7,882 nt of DNA, from contig JAEZTD010000116.1 in assembly GCA_023443705.1 (NCBI GenBank), positions 1 to 7,882 on the forward strand. Reading direction: 5' to 3'. The DNA comes from Bacillota bacterium (GTDB lineage Bacteria; Bacillota; Clostridia; Christensenellales; Aristaeellaceae). The notes beneath the pieces were generated by a model. The model was not told the origin of the DNA. It ran no database searches and was given only the letters and a program-made list of their open reading frames with translations. Positions 1-5,989 of this stretch are shown here, one piece after another; position 1 is the stretch's first letter, and every line of letters begins with the position of its first letter. The position numbers and the translations under genes are program-made.

Positions 1-1
1 C

Positions 2-1441
2 ATCGGGGCGCTGCCCTATGTGCTGAAAAAGATCAATGTCCCGGTCTTCGGAACGCGGCTCACCATCGGCCTTGTCGAGGGGAAGCTGAAGGAGCATAAG
101 CTTGACGGCAAGGTAAATCTAAACGTCGTCAAGGCCGGCGACAAGGTTGTCCTGGGCTGCATGGGCGTTGAGTTCATCCGGGTCAATCACTCCATTGCCG
201 ACGCCTGCGCACTGGCGATTGATACGCCTGCAGGGCTTGTGGTGCATACCGGCGATTTCAAGGTCGATTATACGCCCATTGCCGGCGTGGAAATGATCGA
301 CCTGGCTCGCTTTGGAGAGCTTGGCCGCCAGGGCGTCCTCGCGCTTCTGATGGACTCCACCAACGCGGAGGAGCCGGGCACTTCGATGTCGGAACGGGAT
401 GTTGGGGAGTCTTTTGACGGCCTGTTCACCAAGGCGAAGGACAAAAGAATTGTCGTGGCGACATTCTCCTCGCACGTGAACCGGGTTCAGCAGATCATCA
501 ACGCCGCCGTCTCCCACGGTCGCCATGTCGCGATCACAGGGCGAAGCATGCTCAACGTCAGCAGCATCGCCTCTGAGCTTGGCTACCTTTCCATTCCCGA
601 AGGCACCGTGATCGATATCCGGTCCCTTTCCCGCTATCCGAAGGACAAAGTGGTTGTCATCTGCACCGGCAGCCAGGGTGAGCCTATGTCCGCGCTCTAC
701 AGGATGGCCTTCTCCGATCATAAAGAAGTCAAGGTCGGAACGGATGATTTTGTGATCATCTCGGCCAGCGCCATCCCCGGCAACGAAAAGACGGTTTCGA
801 AGGTGGTCAATGAACTTCTGCGGCTCGGCGCAGAGGTCATCTACGAGTCGCTGGCGAAAGTCCATGTGTCCGGCCACGCATGCCAGGACGAGCTCAAACT
901 GATGCTGGGCCTTGTGAAACCGAAGTTCCTGTTCCCCGTGCACGGCGAATACAGGCATCTGCTCAAAAATGCCATGCTCGCGTGCAGCATGGGCATCGAC
1001 CCCGGGAACATCGTCATCCCCGAAATCGGCAAGATTTTCGAGGTGACCGCAGACGCGATCAAGTCAGCCGGCACCGTTCCGTCCGGAAGCATCATGATCG
1101 ACGGGCTTGGGGTCGGCGACGTAGGCAATGTCGTACTCAAGGACCGAAAGCTGCTCTCAGAGGACGGCCTGATCATTGTGGGGGCAACCGTCGATGGTCA
1201 GACCAGTGCCATTCTGGCTGGGCCGGAGATTGTTTCAAGAGGCTTTGTATACGCCAAAGACTCTGCGCCCTTGATTCACGAAGCCACAAAGCTCGCTGAA
1301 AAGACGATCAAGGACTGGTTGAACGGCGACAATACCGATGTCCGCGCCCTGAAAGCAAAGCTGAGCGACGCGCTGTCCAACTTTCTCTACCAGAAAACTC
1401 GGCGCAGTCCAATGGTCCTCCCGGTAATTATGAAGATTTAA
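2..1441 (+). CDS. rnj: Ribonuclease J, 3' part (5' end outside the window)
   Basis: RNase J is a metallo-beta-lactamase/beta-CASP nuclease with endo- and 5'-3' exonuclease activity in mRNA decay and rRNA maturation. The frame is open from base 2, so the gene continues off the left edge; the GTG at base 20 is an internal Val codon. Visible family landmarks are VNHSIADAC (His codon 188-190), HTGDFK (Asp codon 254-256), the beta-CASP segment with ATFSSHVNR and GSQGEPMSAL, SGHACQDEL and FPVHGEYRHL (His codon 941-943). These His/Asp residues match metal ligands of the family. The usual HxHxDH motif is not visible, and the first residues (IGALPYVLKK) are those that normally follow it directly. About 479 codons remain of a family length near 555, including the C-terminal domain ending in RRSPMVLPVIMKI. 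It is unrelated in function to the downstream genes and has its own terminator. Confidence 0.95.
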   Translation: MGALPYVLKKINVPVFGTRLTIGLVEGKLKEHKLDGKVNLNVVKAGDKVVLGCMGVEFIRVNHSIADACALAIDTPAGLVVHTGDFKVDYTPIAGVEMIDLARFGELGRQGVLALLMDSTNAEEPGTSMSERDVGESFDGLFTKAKDKRIVVATFSSHVNRVQQIINAAVSHGRHVAITGRSMLNVSSIASELGYLSIPEGTVIDIRSLSRYPKDKVVVICTGSQGEPMSALYRMAFSDHKEVKVGTDDFVIISASAIPGNEKTVSKVVNELLRLGAEVIYESLAKVHVSGHACQDELKLMLGLVKPKFLFPVHGEYRHLLKNAMLACSMGIDPGNIVIPEIGKIFEVTADAIKSAGTVPSGSIMIDGLGVGDVGNVVLKDRKLLSEDGLIIVGATVDGQTSAILAGPEIVSRGFVYAKDSAPLIHEATKLAEKTIKDWLNGDNTDVRALKAKLSDALSNFLYQKTRRSPMVLPVIMKI

Positions 1442-1473
1442 CCGCTTCGATTTCCCTACTCGCTTGAAACAGC

Positions 1474-1520
1474 AAGGTGGTCCGCGATTCCTGCTCGGAA
1501 GCCGCGAACCACCTTTTTTT
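1474..1520 (+). terminator. Rho-independent terminator of the RNase J gene
   Basis: The arms AAGGTGGTCCGCG (1474-1486) and CGCGAACCACCTT (1503-1515) pair with a single C/A mismatch. The loop contains a further TTCC/GGAA pairing (1488-1491 with 1497-1500). The stem runs straight into a 7-T tract (1514-1520). It lies 32 nt after the RNase J stop and separates that gene from the arsenic operon. Confidence 0.9.
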
Positions 1521-1549
1521 GTTGTTCCCCGTTAATTTTCAATTTCATA

Positions 1550-1588
1550 TTGACCAAATTGGATTTGATGCATACAATGATTGCATCA
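1550..1588 (+). promoter_or_regulatory. Promoter of the first arsR operon with an overlapping inverted-repeat operator
   Basis: A -35 box TTGACC (1550-1555), a 17-nt spacer and a -10 box TACAAT (1573-1578) form a near-consensus sigma-A-type promoter. A perfect 7-bp inverted repeat, TGATGCA (1566-1572) and TGCATCA (1582-1588), brackets the -10 box, so a dimeric repressor bound there would block RNA polymerase. A smaller palindrome, CCAAATTGG (1554-1562), lies at the -35 edge. The expected start of transcription is near 1585, leaving a leader of about 30 nt. That the ArsR encoded just downstream binds here is inferred from position and symmetry. Confidence 0.75.
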
Positions 1589-1615
1589 GGTATTTTGGAT
1601 TTGGAGAGGTTGAAG

Positions 1616-1933
1616 ATGGAAACCATTCAGGAGAAAAACGCGAAGGTTTTCAAAGCCTTTTGCGACGAAAAACGGCTGCGCATTCTGGAGCTCCTGCAAG
1701 GCGGCGAGAAATGCACCTGCAAGTTGATTGAGGAAATGGACATGCCACAATCCACACTCAGCTACCACATGAAGGTTCTTGTGGAATCCGGCGTTGTGGA
1801 GGGACGGCAGGATGGAAAATGGACGCACTACCACATCTGTGAAGAAGGCGGTCTCGCCGCGATGGACATTTTGAAGGAACTACTCGCATCCTCATCGCTT
1901 GAGCGGCAGCGCGATGCCTGTTGCGTGAAGTAA
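1616..1933 (+). CDS. arsR: ArsR/SmtB-family metalloregulator, first copy
   Basis: A 105-residue winged-helix repressor, expected to bind operator DNA as a dimer and to release it when As(III) or a related thiophilic metal(loid) binds. The recognition helix region reads QSTLSYHMKVL (45-55), followed by the wing and GKWTHYHI (67-74). A likely inducer site is the CxC pair C33-T-C35 in GGEKCTCKL, at the place of the E. coli ArsR Cys motif, together with C16 in AFCDEKRLRIL. The E. coli third Cys (CxCxxC) is absent; C16 may take its role. A tail CC pair lies at 102-103. The ATG at 1616 is chosen because GGAGAGG (1603-1609) sits 6 nt before it; an in-frame TTG at 1550 is part of the promoter. It heads an operon with the permease 52 nt downstream and resembles the second ArsR here. 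Confidence 0.9.
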   Translation: METIQEKNAKVFKAFCDEKRLRILELLQGGEKCTCKLIEEMDMPQSTLSYHMKVLVESGVVEGRQDGKWTHYHICEEGGLAAMDILKELLASSSLERQRDACCVK

Positions 1934-1985
1934 TCATCCGGCTGCCGGAGCGAACGAACTCGTTTGAAAAGAGGGGCAACAAACA

Positions 1986-2999
1986 GTGCATGCATTAAAG
2001 ATAATCTGGGATTTTTTCCAGAACCAGATTCTGGGCATGAAGTGGCTGAACGCGCTGATCGAGAGCAGTCTCTCCGCACTCGGTCTGGACACGGCAAACC
2101 GCTGGGTGGGAAGCGCTCAGTTTTTTCTCTACGATGTGATCAAGATCACGGTGCTTCTTTGCCTCCTGATCTTCTTCATCAGCTACATTCAGAGTTACTT
2201 CCCGCCGGAGCGGAGCAAAAATATCCTCGGCCGGTTCCACGGACTATGGGCGAACTGCATCGCGGCGCTGCTCGGGACGGTGACGCCGTTCTGCTCCTGC
2301 TCGTCCATCCCGCTGTTCATCGGGTTTACCTCTGCCGGGCTTCCGCTGGGCGTCACATTCTCATTTCTGATCTCCTCCCCCATGGTCGATCTTGGCTCGC
2401 TGCTTCTCTTGATGAGCATCTTCGGCGCAAAGGTTGCGATCATCTATGTTGTGGTTGGACTCGTGGTTGCCGTGGTCGGCGGTTCACTCATCGAAAAGCT
2501 CCATATGGAGAAGTACGTCGAGCGCTTTATCCTGGCGGCGGGCAGTGTGGACATCGAGTCGCCTGACCTTACAAAGCGAGATCGGCTTCGTTACGCAAAA
2601 GAGCAGATGCTCGCCACCTTCAAGAAGGTCTTCCCGTACATTTTGGTCGGCGTGGGCATCGGCGCGGCAATCCACAACTGGATTCCGGAGGAATGGGTTG
2701 CGACGGTGCTGGGGAGCGACAATCCCTTTGGCGTGATCCTTGCGACGCTGATCGGCGTTCCGATGTACGCCGACATTTTCGGCACCATCCCCATCGCCGA
2801 AGCGCTGCTTGGAAAAGGCGCGCTGCTTGGCTCCATCCTTTCGTTCATGATGGCGGTCACAACGCTGTCGCTTCCGTCGATCATCATGCTCCGCAAGGCA
2901 GTGAGGCCGAAGCTGCTGGCGTTGTTCATCGCGATCTGCACCGTTGGGATCATCCTCGTCGGATACTTCTTCAACATGATCCAGGGATTCATTCTGTAG
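1986..2999 (+). CDS. arsP: ArsP-type permease (COG0701/DUF318), putative organoarsenical or arsenite exporter
   Basis: A 337-residue inner-membrane permease of the ArsP_1/DUF318 family. Characterised ArsP proteins export trivalent organoarsenicals, and related permeases are common in ars operons; the substrate here is inferred. About eight membrane segments can be read, near residues 45-68, 88-112, 115-137, 141-163, 207-226, 241-262, 272-292 and 300-333, with a charged cytoplasmic loop around 164-206. The family signature is TPFCSCSSIPLF with C103 and C105, followed by GFTSAGLPLG and SSPMVDLGS. Cysteines of this kind are plausible metalloid ligands. The start is GTG at 1986, preceded by GAGGGG (1971-1976) at 9 nt; the N-terminus (FFQNQILGMKWLN) fits the family. 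The ferredoxin/DUF2703 gene follows 12 nt after the stop, with its Shine-Dalgarno overlapping this stop codon. Confidence 0.87.
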   Translation: MHALKIIWDFFQNQILGMKWLNALIESSLSALGLDTANRWVGSAQFFLYDVIKITVLLCLLIFFISYIQSYFPPERSKNILGRFHGLWANCIAALLGTVTPFCSCSSIPLFIGFTSAGLPLGVTFSFLISSPMVDLGSLLLLMSIFGAKVAIIYVVVGLVVAVVGGSLIEKLHMEKYVERFILAAGSVDIESPDLTKRDRLRYAKEQMLATFKKVFPYILVGVGIGAAIHNWIPEEWVATVLGSDNPFGVILATLIGVPMYADIFGTIPIAEALLGKGALLGSILSFMMAVTTLSLPSIIMLRKAVRPKLLALFIAICTVGIILVGYFFNMIQGFIL

Positions 3000-3011
3000 G
3001 AGGCGCTCCAC

Positions 3012-3791
3012 ATGGCCAAGGCATGGTACCCCGTCGTGGATTACACGACCTGTATTGAGTGCGGAACCTGTGTCGCGAAATGCCCGCACGGCGTCTACGA
3101 CAAGGTAAAAGCGCCGACGCCGGTTGTAGAGAACCCGGACGAATGCGTCGACCACTGCCACGGCTGCGGAAACCGCTGCCCGGTCGGCGCAATCACCTAT
3201 GTGGGCGACGACACAGGCTGGGCGCCGCCGCACGGGAACGCGAAACCGGAAGACGAACTCACCGCCTGCGGATGTGGATGCGGCAGCGAATGTGTAGAAA
3301 CGTCCGAAAAGAAGGTCGTCGTAGAGTATCTGTATCTTGACTTACATACCTGTGAACGCTGCATCGGCACGGATCGCGAACTGGACGAAGTCATGATGGT
3401 GCTGACGCCTGCATTGGAACTCGCCGGATTCGACGTCGAGTACAACAAAGTCGAGATGGCGACTGAGGAGATCGCGAAGCAATATCAATTCCCGTCATCC
3501 CCGACGATCCGCGTGAACGGCGTAGATATCGGCGGACCTGTTCAGGAGAACAGCTGTGGGTGCTGCAGCGAAATCAGCGGCACGGACATCGACTGCCGCG
3601 TGTTCGAGCATGACGGGCAATCCTACGAGGTGCCTCCCAAGGAGATGCTCGCAGAAGCCATCCTTCGCATCGTGTTTTCTGAATCCGAGGGCGGATGCGC
3701 GTACGGGGATTACGAACTGCCGCAGAACCTGAAGACTTTCTACGAAGGAAAAAGCCAGAAAACTTGTGCGTGCAGAGGGAAGTGTTGCTGA
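3012..3791 (+). CDS. Ferredoxin (2x[4Fe-4S]-like) fused to a DUF2703 thioredoxin-like domain
   Basis: A 259-residue cytoplasmic protein with 23 cysteines. The N-terminal domain (about 1-70) carries C14-C17-C20-C24 in classical CX2CX2CX3C spacing and a second set C45-C49-C52-C56 with CX3CX2CX3C spacing, then PVGAITYVGDDTGWAPP. A linker (83-99) holds C86, C88, C90 and C94. The second domain (about 102-225) matches DUF2703 as I remember it: EYLYLDLHTCERCIGT (C114xxC117), SSPTIRVNGVDIGGP, and the region C182, C184, C185, C195 (DIDCRVFEHDGQSYEVPP). The C-terminus ends in CACRGKCC. DUF2703 proteins recur beside arsenic genes but have no established reaction. An electron-carrying or metalloid-binding role is inferred. 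AGGAGG at 2998-3003 supports the ATG. No signal peptide is seen. Confidence 0.85.
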   Translation: MAKAWYPVVDYTTCIECGTCVAKCPHGVYDKVKAPTPVVENPDECVDHCHGCGNRCPVGAITYVGDDTGWAPPHGNAKPEDELTACGCGCGSECVETSEKKVVVEYLYLDLHTCERCIGTDRELDEVMMVLTPALELAGFDVEYNKVEMATEEIAKQYQFPSSPTIRVNGVDIGGPVQENSCGCCSEISGTDIDCRVFEHDGQSYEVPPKEMLAEAILRIVFSESEGGCAYGDYELPQNLKTFYEGKSQKTCACRGKCC

Positions 3792-3868
3792 CCATAAAAA
3801 AGCTTCGAAAGTATATGCACAGCTTGGATGGGCTGAGGCCTGAGGCCATTTTCGGGAATCATTATTGA
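3785..3868 (+). CDS. Possible 27-residue small ORF between the DUF2703 and thioredoxin genes
   Basis: A short frame opens at TTG 3785, overlapping the end of the preceding gene by 7 nt, and stops at TGA 3866-3868; an internal ATG lies at 3815. The product would be basic at its N-terminus (LTIKKLRKYM) and end in EAIFGNHY. GAGGGA (3775-3780) lies 4 nt before the TTG. The stop touches the Shine-Dalgarno of the next gene, which would permit coupling. I recognise no family; it may be non-coding spacer. Confidence 0.2.
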   Translation: MLTIKKLRKYMHSLDGLRPEAIFGNHY

Positions 3869-3878
3869 GGAGGAAGAC

Positions 3879-4232
3879 ATGATGGCACTGTTTGGAAAGA
3901 AGACTGCGAAGGAAGAGACCCCCTGCTGCTGCGGCGCGGGCTGCGACGCAGAGCGCATGGCGAAGGCGGAGTCCGCAAAGTCGGAAGGCGCTTCCATCAA
4001 GGTATTGGGCAGCGGCTGCGCAAAGTGCAATCAGCTTGAAGCCGCGACGAAGGCTGCACTTGAACAGCTTGGCATGGATACGGCGATCGACCACGTGAAG
4101 GATTTCGCCGAGATCGCGGCCTATGGCGTGATGTCCACGCCCGCGCTGGTGGTGGACGGCAAAGTCGTCTCCTACGGCAAGGTGCTGAAAACCGAAGAGG
4201 TGGCCAACATCCTCCGGAAGGTCAGAGGATAA
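3879..4232 (+). CDS. Small thioredoxin-like redox-active disulfide protein with a Cys-rich N-terminus
   Basis: A 117-residue cytoplasmic protein. Residues 38-116 form a compact thioredoxin fold of the 'small redox-active disulfide protein' kind (thioredoxin_3 family). It has an active site C47-A-K-C50 in VLGSGCAKCNQLE and a cis-proline motif T87-P88 in YGVMSTPALVVDGKVVSYGKV. Such proteins are frequent in ars operons next to ArsP-type permeases and are presumed to reduce disulfides or shuttle thiol equivalents; the partner is unknown. The first 37 residues are an added tail with C16, C17, C18 and C22 (PCCCGAGC) and an Ala/Lys-rich linker, which could bind a thiophilic metalloid. GAGGAGG (3867-3873) precedes tandem ATGs at 3879 and 3882; either may be used. 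It is the last gene of the first operon, 17 nt before its terminator stem. Confidence 0.85.
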   Translation: MMALFGKKTAKEETPCCCGAGCDAERMAKAESAKSEGASIKVLGSGCAKCNQLEAATKAALEQLGMDTAIDHVKDFAEIAAYGVMSTPALVVDGKVVSYGKVLKTEEVANILRKVRG

Positions 4233-4249
4233 CGGAGAGCGACCCAATG

Positions 4250-4281
4250 CGCCGTTTGGATGATGCCGGACGGCGTTTTTT
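4250..4281 (+). terminator. Rho-independent terminator of the first arsenic operon
   Basis: CGCCGTTTGG (4250-4259) pairs with CCGGACGGCG (4266-4275) as a 10-bp stem with two G-U wobbles and the 6-nt loop ATGATG. Six Ts follow (4276-4281). It lies 17 nt past the stop of the thioredoxin-like gene and 40 nt before the next -35 box, so the two ars transcripts appear separate. Confidence 0.88.
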
Positions 4282-4321
4282 GATTCAACGCCACAGGCTC
4301 ATGTAAAATGTTTCGAACACA

Positions 4322-4372
4322 TTGACGTTTATCGATATATCGCATATATTGGTTGTATCGATGATGATCGAT
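4322..4372 (+). promoter_or_regulatory. Promoter of the second arsR operon with repeated ATCGAT operator elements
   Basis: A -35 box TTGACG (4322-4327), a 17-nt spacer and a -10 box TATATT (4345-4350) make a strong promoter. ATCGAT occurs three times, at 4331-4336 inside the spacer and at 4357-4362 and 4367-4372 around the expected start of transcription. The latter two form a 6-4-6 inverted repeat with the spacer GATG. ArsR binding here is inferred from position. The symmetry differs from that at the first promoter. Confidence 0.75.
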
Positions 4373-4385
4373 TCGAGGTGATTGA

Positions 4386-4697
4386 GTGGAGAACGAGAAC
4401 ACGAAGCATGCGCAGGTGTTCAAGGCCTTTTGCGATGAAAACCGGTTGACGATCCTTCAAATGCTTTGCGGCGGTGAGAAATGCGCGTGCAAGCTCCAAG
4501 ACACTTTGAGCATTGGGCAGTCAACGCTGTCGCACCACATGAAGATCCTTTGCGAATCCGGAATCGTGCACGCGAGAAAAGAAGGCAAGTGGACGTATTA
4601 TTCGATCAACCGAGCGGCGAGAGAATTGGGGCTTGAGTTGATGACACTGTATACGGAGGTTACCAGCAGCGAACCTGACCATGACTGCCAGGAATGA
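4386..4697 (+). CDS. arsR: ArsR/SmtB-family metalloregulator, second copy
   Basis: A 103-residue winged-helix repressor that aligns without gaps to the first ArsR over residues 9-74 (about 42 of 66 identical by eye). C16, C33 and C35 are shared (AFCDENRL and GGEKCACKL), which marks a common As(III)-type site. It also has C28, C56 and C101. The recognition helix reads QSTLSHHMKIL. The start is GTG at 4386, with GAGGTG (4375-4380) 5 nt upstream; no in-frame ATG offers a better fit. The stop overlaps an ATG as ATGA, but the ferredoxin start with the better ribosome binding site is at 4727. It probably controls its own operon, including the ACR3 exporter. The shadow frames over this region lack any such motif. 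Confidence 0.9.
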   Translation: MENENTKHAQVFKAFCDENRLTILQMLCGGEKCACKLQDTLSIGQSTLSHHMKILCESGIVHARKEGKWTYYSINRAARELGLELMTLYTEVTSSEPDHDCQE

Positions 4698-4726
4698 ACA
4701 CGATGCATCACGAAAGGAAGAGTTGG

Positions 4727-4921
4727 ATGAAGGCGGTCATTGACAAGAGGAAGTGCGCGTCGGACAACCGTATCTGCAAGCCGCTCAAGGAATGCCCGAC
4801 CGGGGCGATTTCGTGGACGGAGGACGAGGACGAACCACTTGGCTCCCACATGCAGATCGACCCGGAGAAATGTTACGGATGCGGTACCTGTGTGCCGCTG
4901 TGCTGCGGCAACTGCATTTAA
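4727..4921 (+). CDS. Small ferredoxin-like 4Fe-4S protein
   Basis: A 64-residue acidic protein, probably a cytoplasmic electron carrier. The C-terminal half holds a classical CX2CX2CX3C set, C49-C52-C55-C59 (KCYGCGTCVPLCCGNC), with extra C60 and C63. The N-terminal half has the ferredoxin-like frame KxC...CPTGAI, but its cysteines are spread out: C10, C17 and C23, with insertions and only three residues. One regular [4Fe-4S] cluster is likely; a second could be altered, [3Fe-4S] or absent. ATG 4727 is chosen because AAAGGA (4713-4718) lies 8 nt upstream. The ATG at 4694, which overlaps the arsR stop, would add 11 residues but has poor Shine-Dalgarno spacing. It sits between the repressor and ACR3, ending 14 nt before the latter, so a role tied to arsenic export or reduction is suggested but not shown. 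Confidence 0.8.
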   Translation: MKAVIDKRKCASDNRICKPLKECPTGAISWTEDEDEPLGSHMQIDPEKCYGCGTCVPLCCGNCI

Positions 4922-4935
4922 TTGAGGTGACGAGG

Positions 4936-5976
<1,041 letters not shown>

Positions 5977-5989
5977 GGGAGGGCATGCC

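Noticed and set aside
119..958. Long minus-strand open frame of 279 codons opposite the RNase J gene
   Set aside because: It is antisense to a clear RNase J frame, its product is rich in His, Arg and Asp without any recognisable motif, and this pattern is typical of the complement of GC-rich coding DNA.
1937..1968. Short inverted repeats (TCCGG-CTG-CCGGA and an AACGA/TCGTT pair) between arsR 1 and the permease gene
   Set aside because: The stems are only 5-7 bp with very short loops and no T-tract follows, so neither a terminator nor a riboswitch is supported.
4753..4935. Upstream extension of the acr3 frame
   Set aside because: It overlaps the ferredoxin gene in another frame. The ATG at 4936 has a good Shine-Dalgarno and gives the usual ACR3 N-terminus.
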